Below, piece after piece: positions 1 to 8,695 of a stretch of DNA of 64,000 bases. The position numbers and the translations under genes were made by a program. Numbering within the stretch: the stretch's first letter is position 1; every line of letters starts with the position of its first letter. Source of the DNA: Azospirillum oleiclasticum. GTDB lineage: Bacteria; Pseudomonadota; Alphaproteobacteria; Azospirillales; Azospirillaceae. Where the stretch lies: assembly GCF_013423485.1 (NCBI RefSeq), contig NZ_JABFFR010000002.1, positions 62,001 to 126,000 on the forward strand. The letters run 5' to 3'. The notes beneath the pieces are model-generated. The model saw only the letters and a list, made by a program, of their open reading frames with translations, was not told where the DNA came from and did no database searches.

Positions 1-1471
<1,471 letters not shown>

Positions 1472-1480
1472 CTACGGCCG

Positions 1481-1539
1481 CCGAACCGCCGGATCGGTTC
1501 GGCGACCGCCGCTAAGTCGCAGCCCCGGCCTCGGCCGGG
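1481..1539 (-). promoter_or_regulatory. stem-loops in the leuA leader
   Basis: Two GC-rich inverted repeats lie between the candidate leader peptide and leuA. One is a perfect 8-bp stem (CCGAACCG, six-base loop, CGGTTCGG) at 1481-1502. The other is a 6-bp stem with a 4-base loop at 1524-1539. Either could take part in an attenuation switch. Neither is followed by a run of U on the leuA strand, so a conventional intrinsic terminator is not demonstrated. Confidence 0.3.
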
Positions 1540-1627
1540 CGGGACGTGTGTGATGCGCGCTCATGGGAACAACAACCGGCTTCGATCAGACCTGTGACAG
1601 GGACAAGGCGTGCGACGACCCCGACGC

Positions 1628-1681
1628 TCAAAGCGCCGGGCACAGAAGTCGCAGGGCAATCATGTCATCGAAGCGGATCAT
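1628..1681 (-). CDS. candidate leucine-rich leader peptide upstream of leuA
   Basis: A 17-codon frame reading [17 protein letters not shown] then TGA. Four of its 17 codons are leucine (CTG, CTT, CTG, CTT), with three clustered as L-R-L-L. It stops 213 bases before leuA on the same strand. An 8-bp imperfect hairpin (CCGGCGCT, loop, AGCGTCGG) overlaps the stop codon, and further hairpins lie between it and leuA. This is the layout expected of ribosome-mediated attenuation, as known for leu and trp leaders. A purine-rich AGGGTG precedes the ATG. Leucine enrichment in such a short frame could be chance, and no U-tract terminator is obvious, so the call is tentative. Confidence 0.45.
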   Translation of the reverse strand: MIRFDDMIALRLLCPAL

Positions 1682-1836
1682 GCGGGCACCCTGCAACAGC
1701 GGCGTCCCCCCTGTCAAGACGCGATGTCACCCGCCGAACCCCTTGTTCGGAAGGGTGCGCCCCCGGTATGGTCCCGCCGCCTGGGGGCCGGCGGACACGC
1801 CAACGGGCCGCCGCGTCAGATCACGGGAGCCAGCAC

Positions 1837-2094
1837 ATGACGGACACCACCACCGATGTCGGCGGCATCGCGGCCGACCGGCTGCGTTCCTTCATCGAGC
1901 GCATCGAGCGCCTGGAGGAGGAGAAGAAGGGCATCCAGGACGACATCAAGGAAATCTACGCCGAGGCCAAGGGCACCGGCTTCGAGCCCAAGGTCATCCG
2001 CAAGGTCATCAGCCTGCGCAAGAAGTCCAAGGAGGACCGGCAGGAGGAGGAGACGCTGCTGGAGCTGTACAAGCAGGCGCTCGGCATGGAGTGA
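1837..2094 (+). CDS. gapR: GapR-family nucleoid-associated protein (DUF2312)
   Basis: An 85-residue all-helical protein of the DUF2312/UPF0335 family. The Caulobacter member, GapR, is an essential nucleoid protein that clamps overtwisted DNA ahead of replication and transcription. The family signature is visible: a leading coiled coil ([15 protein letters not shown] near residue 16), the [10 protein letters not shown] stretch near residue 40, and the basic [11 protein letters not shown] after it. Its length is usual for the family. The start is the ATG at 1837, after GGGAG. It is monocistronic by appearance, with leuA divergent and an unrelated PRC-barrel gene 65 bases downstream. Confidence 0.9.
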   Translation: MTDTTTDVGGIAADRLRSFIERIERLEEEKKGIQDDIKEIYAEAKGTGFEPKVIRKVISLRKKSKEDRQEEETLLELYKQALGME

Positions 2095-2159
2095 ACCGGC
2101 ACCGCCCGGCGCGCGTTGTAGGAGGGGGGCCTTCGTGGCCCGCAACGCGCGAGGGTGGA

Positions 2160-2891
2160 ATGATCCGCAGCCTGAACGACCTTCTCGACTACGCCATCAA
2201 CGCCAGCGACGGCGTGATCGGCTCGGTCTCCGACGTCTATCTGGACGACGCCGGCTGGACCGTCCGCTATCTGGTGGTCGATACCGGGACCTGGCTGCCC
2301 GGCCGCAAGGTGCTGCTGCCGGCGTCCGCGCTGGACGCCCCGGACACCGACAGCCGCCAGTTCCCCGTCCGCCTGACCCGGAAGCAGGTGGAGGACAGCC
2401 CCGGCACCGACACCGCACGCCCGGTCAACCGGCAGGAGGAGGAGGCGCTGGCCGGCTATTTCGGCGTCGAACCCTATTGGCTGTCGGGCTCGCTGATCGG
2501 CCCGGCAGAGCTGCCGACCGTGCCGGCGGAGCCGCCCGCCGACGCCGCGCGCCGCGGCGATCCGCACCTGCGCAGCGGGCGGGAGATCACCGGCTACGCC
2601 ATCGCCGCCACCGACGGCGACATCGGCACCGTGTCCGACCTGCTGATCGACGACACCGACTGGCGCGTGCGCTACCTGCTGGTGGACACCGGCACCTGGC
2701 TGCCCGGCCGCAAGGTGGTCTTCGCGCCGGGCTGGGTCGAATCGATCGACTGGGCCACCGGCGCGGTGCGCGTCGGCCTGACCCGTGACCGGGTGCGCAA
2801 CAGCCCGGTGCCGGAGAGCGTGCCGGAGGTCAACCGTGCCTACGAGGAGCAGCTCCACAGCCACTACCTGCGCGACCCCTACTGGATGTGA
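2160..2891 (+). CDS. tandem PRC-barrel domain protein
   Basis: A 243-residue protein with two PRC-barrel domains (about 1-85 and 140-220). Both halves contain nearly the same run: G-x-I-G-(S/T)-V-S-D, then V-R-Y-L-(V/L)-V-D-T-G-T-W-L-P-G-R-K-V. This indicates an internal duplication. The C-terminus holds aromatic P-Y-W motifs after each repeat (E-P-Y-W and D-P-Y-W-M). There is no signal peptide or membrane segment, so it is probably cytoplasmic. PRC-barrels serve as RNA-processing, photosynthetic-apparatus and stress-related modules; the role here is unknown. The chosen ATG at 2160 follows a GAGGG stretch. The nearest downstream gene is convergent. Confidence 0.8.
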   Translation: MIRSLNDLLDYAINASDGVIGSVSDVYLDDAGWTVRYLVVDTGTWLPGRKVLLPASALDAPDTDSRQFPVRLTRKQVEDSPGTDTARPVNRQEEEALAGYFGVEPYWLSGSLIGPAELPTVPAEPPADAARRGDPHLRSGREITGYAIAATDGDIGTVSDLLIDDTDWRVRYLLVDTGTWLPGRKVVFAPGWVESIDWATGAVRVGLTRDRVRNSPVPESVPEVNRAYEEQLHSHYLRDPYWM

Positions 2892-2898
2892 GGGCCGC

Positions 2899-3699
2899 TC
2901 ACCCCTGCGCCAGATGGTGCAGGACGATGCCGCTGGTGGTCGCGACGTTGAGCGAGTCGAACCCGGGGGCCATGGGAATGCGCACGCTGCGGGCGCGCTC
3001 CAGCAGCGCGTCGGGCAGCCCCGGCCCCTCCGACCCCAGCAGCACGGCGGCGCGATCCGCGCGGGCGACGTCGGCCAGGGCCGTCCCGCCGCGCGGGCTC
3101 AGGGCCAGCGCCTCGAAGCCGTGGCGGGCGAGCAGTTCCAGCGGGTCCTCGCTGGGATCGAACCACGCGAAGGGCACGGTCAGCGCCGCCCCCACCGACA
3201 CCCGGATCGCCTTGCGGTAGAGCGGGTCGCAGCAGCCGCGGTCGAGCAGCACCGCGTCCGCCCCGAAGGCGGCGGCGTTGCGGAAGATGCCGCCGACATT
3301 GTCGTGGTTGCCGATGCCGAACAGGGCGGCCACCAGCGCCCGCGGCGGCAGCGTCGCCAGCAGCCCGCCGGCCCCCGGCTCCGCCGCCCGCCGCCCCAGC
3401 GCCAGGATGCCGCGGTGGAGCGGAAAGCCGACGATGGCGTCCAGCACCGCACGGCCGGCGGCGTAGACCGGTACCTCGTCGGGCAGGCCGGTGGTCAGCG
3501 GCGCCAGGGCCGCCACCCGGTTCTCCGCCAGCAGCAGCGACAGCGGCCGGTGGCGGGAGTGCTGGAGCAGGATGCGCAGCACCACCTCCCCCTCGGCGAT
3601 GAACAGCCCCTCCCGCCCCACGAGGTCGCGTTCCCGCACGTTGCGGTAGGCGGCGATGCGCGGGTCGTCGGGATCATCGATGGGGATGACGGGGGGCAA
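2899..3699 (-). CDS. SpoU/TrmH-family RNA 2'-O-methyltransferase
   Basis: Predicted AdoMet-dependent 2'-O-ribose methyltransferase of tRNA or rRNA with the trefoil-knot SPOUT fold. The three SpoU motifs are present: N-H-D-N-V-G-G-I-F-R-N in the middle, L-L-G-S-E-G-P-G-L-P later, and I-P-M-A-P-G-F-D-S-L-N-V-A-T-T-S-G near the C-terminus. An N-terminal substrate-binding segment (F-I-A-E-G-E-V-V) is typical of the RNA 2'-O-ribose methyltransferase substrate-binding domain. The start is uncertain. An upstream ATG at 3825 would overlap the preceding gene by about 150 bases with non-homologous sequence. I prefer the TTG at 3699, which still overlaps that gene by 26 bases and suggests translational coupling. 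Confidence 0.85.
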   Translation of the reverse strand: MPPVIPIDDPDDPRIAAYRNVRERDLVGREGLFIAEGEVVLRILLQHSRHRPLSLLLAENRVAALAPLTTGLPDEVPVYAAGRAVLDAIVGFPLHRGILALGRRAAEPGAGGLLATLPPRALVAALFGIGNHDNVGGIFRNAAAFGADAVLLDRGCCDPLYRKAIRVSVGAALTVPFAWFDPSEDPLELLARHGFEALALSPRGGTALADVARADRAAVLLGSEGPGLPDALLERARSVRIPMAPGFDSLNVATTSGIVLHHLAQG

Positions 3700-4264
3700 G
3701 GGCGCGGTCCGGTGTGGTGGGCGGAGCCGGTGGCGGAGTGAAGCCGGCGTCCAGCAGGATGCGCGCCAATGTGCCGTCGGAGTGCCGTTGCAAGTCAAGC
3801 AGCGCCGCGAAGGGGTCGCCGGCAAACCCCAGCGCTGCGGCGAAGGCTGGCTCGGTCTTCAGGCCGCGGCAGCGCTCCGCCATCACCGCGTCCCGGAGGG
3901 CGGCCCCGCCGAGGGCGAGAAGCCGCCGCTCCACGTCGAAATGCCGCCAACCCGCCTGTTTGCGCACCGGCACCGCGGCGGCGAAGATCTCGAACGCCCA
4001 GCCATGGACGTGGAAGCCGGCGATGACGGGGCGCCCGCCGCCGATCCACTGGCGCAGCGTGAACCCCTCGTGATCGCCGAAGCGATCCCACAGCAGGGCC
4101 GCGACGGCGGACGGATCGGGCGCGTGGCAGAGGATGTCGATGTCGCTGGTGGGCAGGTCGAGGCCCAGCGGCGGCGTGCCGACGGCTTGCGGGTCGAAAT
4201 CCCGCAGCGCCTCCATCACGCCGCTTCGACGGATCGCCTCCCGATGATCGCAACGGTCCGTCAT
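3674..4264 (-). CDS. DUF4269 nucleotidyltransferase-like protein
   Basis: A 196-residue soluble protein that resembles DUF4269, a family with a nucleotidyltransferase-like fold. The supporting motif is L-P-T-S-D-I-D-I-L-C-H near residue 38, which matches the family's S-D-I-D metal-binding pattern. It is followed by F-H-V-H-G-W-A-F-E-I-F and a conserved-looking L-K-T-E-P-A-F-A segment. No substrate is known to me. The start is the ATG at 4264. It lies 29 bases after the split transketolase and overlaps the methyltransferase gene, so all four minus-strand genes from 6152 to 2899 could be one transcript, although their functions look unrelated. Confidence 0.65.
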   Translation of the reverse strand: MTDRCDHREAIRRSGVMEALRDFDPQAVGTPPLGLDLPTSDIDILCHAPDPSAVAALLWDRFGDHEGFTLRQWIGGGRPVIAGFHVHGWAFEIFAAAVPVRKQAGWRHFDVERRLLALGGAALRDAVMAERCRGLKTEPAFAAALGFAGDPFAALLDLQRHSDGTLARILLDAGFTPPPAPPTTPDRALAPRHPHR

Positions 4265-4293
4265 CGCGTTCCACCGCACCCCGCTCCGCTGGA

Positions 4294-5286
4294 TCAGCCA
4301 TCCCGCCGCGCGTCGGCCTTCTCCAGCGCGGCCAGGATGCCCTCGACCGACAGGCCGTAGGTCTTGAACAGATACGGGGTGGAGCCGCCCTGCGCAAAGC
4401 AGTCCTGAAGGCCCACGCGGGCGAATCCGGCGTGAACGCCCGATTCCATCAGCGCCTCCGCCACAGCGGAGCCGAGGCCGCCGATGACGGAGTGGTTCTC
4501 CGCCGTCACCACGCTGCCGCAGCGGCGGGCGAGGTCGGCGACGAAGCCGGTGTCGAGCGGCTTCAGCCTGTGCACGTTCGCCACCGCCACGCGCCGGCCG
4601 CGCGCCGCCAGGGCGTCGGCGGCCTGGAGCGCCACCGGCACTATCAGCCCGGCCGCCAGGATCGCCCCTTCGTCGCCGTCGCGCAGCAGGTGGGGGCTGC
4701 CGCCGGAGAGGTCGGCCGGGCCGGCGGTGCCCGCCGTCTCCCACGCTTCGGGCCGGCGCATGCGCAGGTAGACCGGGCCGCGGATGGCCGCCGCCTCGCG
4801 CACCGCGTCACGGATCTGGCCGGGGTCGCCGGGCTCGATGATCGTCATGTTGGGCAGGGCGCGCATCAGCGCCACGTCGTCGATCGCCTGATGCGTCACG
4901 CCGAGCAGCGTCGTCAGGCCCGGCAGGAAGCCGACGATCTTCACGTTGGTGCGGGGGTAGGCGACCTGCATGGCGATCTGGTCGTAGCAGCGCCGGGTGA
5001 CGAAGACCGAAAAGGAGTGGATGAAGGGCATGTCGCCCGCCCGCGCCATGCCGGCCGCGGCCCCGACCATGTTCGCCTCGGCGATGCCGATGTTGACGAA
5101 GCGGTCGGGCAGGGTGTCGCGGAACAGGTCGGTCTCGGTGGCGCCGCTGAGGTCGGCGCCGATGCACACGACCTCCGGCCGCTGGCGGGCGAGCTCCACC
5201 AGGGCCTCGCCATAGGGGCGGGGCAGGGCGCCCTGGGTCGCGGCGGGGGCGGCGGTGAAATCGGTGACGGCAAGATCCACGGTCAT
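4294..5286 (-). CDS. transketolase, C-terminal subunit (split enzyme)
   Basis: A 330-residue protein carrying the pyrimidine-binding and C-terminal domains of a transketolase. The Glu that activates thiamine diphosphate is in G-I-A-E-A-N-M near residue 82. The pyrimidine-binding region contains F-V-T-R-R-C-Y-D-Q-I. The C-terminal domain includes A-E-N-H-S-V-I-G-G-L-G-S and a final G-L-S-V-E-G-I. It must pair with the N-terminal subunit encoded upstream, whose TGA overlaps this ATG (TGATG), so the two are translationally coupled. Split transketolases occur in specialised pathways such as apulose-4-phosphate cleavage (AptAB) and sulfosugar breakdown (SqwGH). Position beside LacI-type operators and a TRAP operon favours a catabolic rather than housekeeping role; the substrate is unknown. 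Confidence 0.88.
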   Translation of the reverse strand: MTVDLAVTDFTAAPAATQGALPRPYGEALVELARQRPEVVCIGADLSGATETDLFRDTLPDRFVNIGIAEANMVGAAAGMARAGDMPFIHSFSVFVTRRCYDQIAMQVAYPRTNVKIVGFLPGLTTLLGVTHQAIDDVALMRALPNMTIIEPGDPGQIRDAVREAAAIRGPVYLRMRRPEAWETAGTAGPADLSGGSPHLLRDGDEGAILAAGLIVPVALQAADALAARGRRVAVANVHRLKPLDTGFVADLARRCGSVVTAENHSVIGGLGSAVAEALMESGVHAGFARVGLQDCFAQGGSTPYLFKTYGLSVEGILAALEKADARRDG

Positions 5287-6152
5287 CACACGCCCTCCAG
5301 CTCGGCGAGCGCCTTCGCCGCCACGTCCGGCGGCAGCCTCATGTTGTGGCTGCGGATCCCCTCCAGGCTGGGGGCGCCCTTGCCGACCAGGGTTTCGGCG
5401 ATGATCACGCTGGGCCGCCCCTTGGTGGCGCGCGCGCGGTCGAGGGCGGCCAGGATGCCGGCGATGTCGTGGCCGTCCACCTCCTCGGCCGCCCAGCCGA
5501 AGGCGCGCCACTTGTCGGCGACCGGGGCCATGGCGTGCACCGCGTCGGTGTGCCCCTCCACCTGCATCCAGTTCATGTCGATGACGACGCAGAGGTTGTC
5601 GAGCTTGAAGCTGGCGGCGGCCATGGCGGCTTCCCACACCTGCCCCTCCTGCATCTCGCCGTCGCCCAGCATGACGTAGCAGCGGTAACCGTCACCGCGG
5701 CGCCGGGCGGCCAGCGCGGCGCCGACGGCGACCGACGGCCCCTGGCCCAGGGAACCAAGCGTCGCCTCCACCGCCGGGCCCAGCCGCTCCGACACGTTGA
5801 TCTCCAGCGTCGAGCCGTCGTGGCAGTAGTCGTCGAGCGCCGACAGCGGGATCAGCCCGCGCTCGGCCAACGTGGCGTGGAAAACCGCGGAGTTGTGCGC
5901 GGTGGACAGGTAGAAGCGGTCGCGTCCGGGCCAGGCCGGGTCGCTCGGCTCCAGCGTCAGCTCACCGAAATACAGCGCCGCGAACAGGTCCGCGGCCCCC
6001 AAACCCTGTGCCACATAGCCCTGCCCGCGTGGTGCGATCATGCGGATGACGTGACGGCGGATCGCCGCGGCCTTGCGCGCGATCTCCTCCGGTCCCATCT
6101 GCCGGCGCCCGTCGCGGGCCAGTTCCGGCGTATTTCCTCCCCCTGTCCGCAT
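5286..6152 (-). CDS. transketolase, N-terminal subunit (split enzyme)
   Basis: A 288-residue thiamine-diphosphate-binding half of transketolase. The cofactor motif is visible as G-D-G-E-M-Q-E-G-Q-V-W-E-A near residue 167, followed about 25 residues later by D-M-N-W-M-Q. Transketolase-like landmarks include L-S-T-A-H-N-S near residue 82 and G-S-L-G-Q-G-P-S near residue 134. It forms an operon with the C-terminal subunit (one-base overlap). The ATG at 6152 follows GGAGAGG. Upstream, three LacI-type palindromes lie between it and the divergent TRAP operon, so regulation by the LacI repressor at 17-18 kb is a reasonable inference. Confidence 0.88.
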   Translation of the reverse strand: MRTGGGNTPELARDGRRQMGPEEIARKAAAIRRHVIRMIAPRGQGYVAQGLGAADLFAALYFGELTLEPSDPAWPGRDRFYLSTAHNSAVFHATLAERGLIPLSALDDYCHDGSTLEINVSERLGPAVEATLGSLGQGPSVAVGAALAARRRGDGYRCYVMLGDGEMQEGQVWEAAMAAASFKLDNLCVVIDMNWMQVEGHTDAVHAMAPVADKWRAFGWAAEEVDGHDIAGILAALDRARATKGRPSVIIAETLVGKGAPSLEGIRSHNMRLPPDVAAKALAELEGV

Positions 6153-6194
6153 TGCGCCTCTCCGTCCGGTGCGTCTGCTTGGGAACGCCTGTGC

Positions 6195-6210
6195 GTGGTA
6201 ACGTTACCAC
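6195..6210. promoter_or_regulatory. perfect LacI-type palindrome GTGGTAACGTTACCAC
   Basis: A perfect 16-base palindrome with the central CG typical of LacI-family operators. It lies 43 bases upstream of the transketolase start, in the promoter region that gene shares with the divergent TRAP operon. Its half-sites differ from the AAGCGCTT sites nearby, so it may bind a second LacI-family regulator or a degenerate class of the same one. Confidence 0.6.
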
Positions 6211-6299
6211 TGGAACGGTGCTGCAGGTATGGTATCGTTGTCAACGGCCCCTCGGCGAATGGCAGGTTGGCCGGTCGCGGAGGCGGGCGTGATCATGAT

Positions 6300-6311
6300 G
6301 AAAGCGCTTTC
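6300..6311. promoter_or_regulatory. LacI-type palindrome GAAAGCGCTTTC
   Basis: A perfect 12-base palindrome with an AAGCGCTT core, midway between the divergent transketolase and TRAP operons. The same core recurs at 6453-6468 and at 18213-18226 in front of the HisD-like operon, next to a lacI gene. The repeated core supports operator function. Confidence 0.6.
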
Positions 6312-6452
6312 TTTCCAATGGCCGCCCTGGGCGCGAGCCGCGTGATCCTCTTTTGGCCTGAAAGCTGGCTCGCAACCGCGAAAAAAACCGGGTCTTTACG
6401 AATGGTGAAAAAATGCTTTGACACCTGATGATAGGCAATGCTTACATTTAGG

Positions 6453-6468
6453 ATGTAAGCGCTTGCAT
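6453..6468. promoter_or_regulatory. LacI-type operator ATGTAAGCGCTTGCAT upstream of TRAP operon
   Basis: A 16-base near-palindrome with one mismatched pair, containing AAGCGCTT, ending 29 bases before the first TRAP-operon start at 6498. Its position fits a repressor blocking transcription initiation or early elongation. It shares its core with the operators at 6300 and 18213. Confidence 0.65.
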
Positions 6469-6497
6469 CGTTGTGTCCCGCAGCCCGGAGATCGACC

Positions 6498-6809
6498 ATG
6501 AGTGCAGCGACCGATGTGCCGCACCGTCAGCGCGGCGACCGTGCCGTCCGCATTAAAGCCGCCGCTCCAGACCGCGATGCGAAGCTTCGCGCCAGCAATG
6601 TCGCCCTTTTCACCTGCCTGACGCTTTTCCTGCTGTTCCTTGCGAACCTCCTCGCCGGCCGCTTCGCCGGTGGTGCCGGGTTCGTCCAGCGTTTCCAGCT
6701 CTCGCCCGTGATGGAGTTCCTGCTGCTGTTCGCCGTCGCGGTCAGCTTCGTGGTCGCCGCCCTTCTGCGCGAGGCGGCGGAAAAGAAAGACGACGACGTC
6801 GTTCACTGA
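6498..6809 (+). CDS. small two-span membrane protein heading the TRAP operon
   Basis: A 103-residue protein I do not recognise. Residues 1-33 are hydrophilic and basic. Two hydrophobic segments follow, about 38-56 (V-A-L-F-T-C-L-T-L-F-L-L-F-L) and 74-93 (M-E-F-L-L-L-F-A-V-A-V-S-F), with a short loop between them and a charged tail ending K-K-D-D-D-V-V-H. It begins at the ATG at 6498 after GGAG and is followed 24 bases later by the TRAP binding protein. Its place as first gene under the operator suggests an accessory transporter subunit, but it does not look like DctQ, which is present separately. Function unknown. Confidence 0.7.
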   Translation: MSAATDVPHRQRGDRAVRIKAAAPDRDAKLRASNVALFTCLTLFLLFLANLLAGRFAGGAGFVQRFQLSPVMEFLLLFAVAVSFVVAALLREAAEKKDDDVVH

Positions 6810-6833
6810 CGTCGCACACCATGGGAGGACACG

Positions 6834-7982
6834 ATGTTCGCAACCAGGACACCGCAAGGTTCCGGCGGGAACCGCCGTGAGTTCATCCGACTGGTCCGCA
6901 ACTACGGCTTCACCGCCGTGGCGCTCACCGTCGGTGGCGGCCTGCTGACCGAGGAGGCGGTCGCCCAGACCGCGCGGGAGGAGCAGGAGCGCGAGAAGGC
7001 GGCCAAGTCGATCATGACCATGGCCGTCGAATACTCGCTCCAGCAGGAGCGTGCGCTGCCGCAGATGCAGCTCAACCTGAAGGACAATATCCAGAACTTC
7101 AGCCGCGGCGAGGTCTATGTGCGCCTCCAGCCGCCGGGCTCGCTGGGTGTCGGTAGCCCGCTGGTCGCCAAGGTGCAGCAGAACGTCGTGCAGACCGGCA
7201 TCGTGTCGATCTCCAACTTCTCGCCCTACGCGCCGGCCGTCGACCTCATCAACATCCCCTACTGGGCCAACACCAACCAGAAATACGTGAACCTCGTCAG
7301 CAGCAAGGCGTGGCGCGACGAGGTGCACCCGCGGGTCAACGCCAACGGCTTCGAGGTGCTGACCTACATCGTCTACGATCCGCGCTCGGTTGCCACGCGC
7401 AAGGGCTTCGGCAAGGTGATCAAGACGCCGGCCGACATGCGCGGCATGAAGTTCCGCATCCCGTCCTCGCAGGCGCTGGCGCAGATCTACAGCCTGTGCG
7501 GCGCCAACCCGACACCGGTCGCCTGGGGCGAGACGGCCACCGCCATCCGCGAGGGCGTGGCCGACGGTCTGGACCCCACGCCGGGCGGCCTGCTCGCCTT
7601 CGGTTTCAAGGACATGCTGCACAGTGTGACGCTGACCCAGCAGGTCGAGGACGCGCAGGTCTACTTCTGCAACCTCAATTGGCTGAAGGAGCAGAGCAGC
7701 AGCGCGCGCGACGCGATCATGGCGGGGTCGGAGACGACCTTCCTCCAGAACCTCGCCGCGGTGCCGGCGGCCCGTGCCTACACCGCCGACCAGATGACCC
7801 GCGCCGGCGTGCAGTTCCACACCCCCACCGACGACGAGATGAAGCAGTGGGTCGAGGCCTGCGGTGCGCAACGGCCGGAGTGGGACGACTTCAAGAAAAA
7901 ATTCGCGGGCGACATCAAGGTGTTCGAGAAGCTGCGCGAGGCGGCGGAGACACGCAGCAAGTTCTACGTGTCCGACGTGTGA
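6834..7982 (+). CDS. TRAP transporter periplasmic substrate-binding protein (DctP family)
   Basis: A 382-residue periplasmic receptor of a tripartite ATP-independent transporter. The N-terminus has a basic start (N-R-R-E-F-I-R-L-V-R-N-Y) and a hydrophobic core ending A-V-A-Q-T, consistent with an export signal; the double arginine may make it a Tat substrate. The DctP signature region is visible around residue 205: K-T-P-A-D-M-R-G-M-K-F-R-I-P, whose Arg normally binds a carboxylate or other anion, and then V-A-W-G-E-T-A-T-A-I-R-E-G-V-A-D-G. SD GGAGG precedes the ATG. It is co-transcribed with DctQ and DctM. The anionic-ligand preference of the family fits an organic acid or sulfonate substrate. 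Confidence 0.9.
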   Translation: MFATRTPQGSGGNRREFIRLVRNYGFTAVALTVGGGLLTEEAVAQTAREEQEREKAAKSIMTMAVEYSLQQERALPQMQLNLKDNIQNFSRGEVYVRLQPPGSLGVGSPLVAKVQQNVVQTGIVSISNFSPYAPAVDLINIPYWANTNQKYVNLVSSKAWRDEVHPRVNANGFEVLTYIVYDPRSVATRKGFGKVIKTPADMRGMKFRIPSSQALAQIYSLCGANPTPVAWGETATAIREGVADGLDPTPGGLLAFGFKDMLHSVTLTQQVEDAQVYFCNLNWLKEQSSSARDAIMAGSETTFLQNLAAVPAARAYTADQMTRAGVQFHTPTDDEMKQWVEACGAQRPEWDDFKKKFAGDIKVFEKLREAAETRSKFYVSDV

Positions 7983-8043
7983 CCGAAGCGCCCCCGCCGG
8001 CCGGCCCGGCGGGGGGTCCCGCCCGCATCCCGGAGCGCCCCTG

Positions 8044-8562
8044 ATGGCGATGACGCTTCTGCGGTGGATCGACCGCAACGGGGAGCGCGTGCTCCTCCTC
8101 ATCTTCTACACGATGATCGTGATGGTGATCGGCGTGGAGGTGCTGCGCCGGTTCCTCCTCTCCTACTCCAGCCTGTGGGGGGAGGAGGTGGCGCGCTACT
8201 GCCTGATCTACCTGATCTGGGTCGGGGCCAGCCACGCCGTGCGCACCCGCACGCACATCCGCATCGACATCATCTTCGAGCTGCTGCCGAAGCGCCATCA
8301 TGTCTGGCTCTTTGTCTTCGGCGAGATCGCCACGATCATCTTCGCCGCCTTCGCCTTCTACCTGTCGATGAACCCGATCCTCACCTCGCTGCAATACGGC
8401 GCGGTGACGGAGGGGCTGCGCATCAGCCGCGCATTCGCGCTGGTGGCGGTGCCACTGGGCTTCGCGATGACGGAGTTCCGGCTGGTCCAGAACCTGATCC
8501 GTGACCTGTCCGACCATTTCGCCGGCCGCGAGGTCTACGCGGGCAAGAAGCTGTTCGAGTGA
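8044..8562 (+). CDS. TRAP transporter small membrane subunit (DctQ family)
   Basis: A 172-residue inner-membrane protein with four hydrophobic segments, the usual DctQ topology. Recognisable features are W-G-E-E-V-A-R-Y near residue 42 and the V-R-T-R-T-H-I-R-I-D motif near residue 63, typical of DctQ. It couples the periplasmic receptor to the large DctM permease. The start is the ATG at 8044. It is separated from dctM by 133 bases that hold a palindromic repeat element, an unusual interruption in a TRAP operon. Confidence 0.9.
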   Translation: MAMTLLRWIDRNGERVLLLIFYTMIVMVIGVEVLRRFLLSYSSLWGEEVARYCLIYLIWVGASHAVRTRTHIRIDIIFELLPKRHHVWLFVFGEIATIIFAAFAFYLSMNPILTSLQYGAVTEGLRISRAFALVAVPLGFAMTEFRLVQNLIRDLSDHFAGREVYAGKKLFE

Positions 8563-8591
8563 GGCGGGCGCTGCCCGCCGTCCATTTTCCC

Positions 8592-8673
8592 CGTCATCCC
8601 CGCGCAGGCGGGGACCCAGGCTGCGCCGCGGCGCTTCCGCCCGCACTGGAGTCCCGCCTGCGCGGGAAAGACG
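8592..8673. repeat. REP-like palindromic repeat between dctQ and dctM
   Basis: An imperfect inverted repeat. The left arm begins CGTCATCCCCGCGCAGGCGG and runs on into GACCCAG. The right arm is its mirror, from CTGGAGTCCCGCC through TGCGCGGGAAAGACG, with a GC-rich spacer between. This resembles the CGTCATTCCCGCG...GGAATGACG class of extragenic palindromes common in alpha- and betaproteobacterial genomes. As RNA it would fold into one long hairpin, which could lower dctM expression relative to dctQ or protect the upstream message. Confidence 0.8.
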
Positions 8674-8695
8674 GGACAGATCCGGGAATTCATCC

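Noticed and set aside
3700..3825. N-terminal extension of the RNA methyltransferase to an ATG at 3825
   Set aside because: The extension overlaps the upstream DUF4269 gene by about 150 bases and does not resemble the substrate-binding domain.
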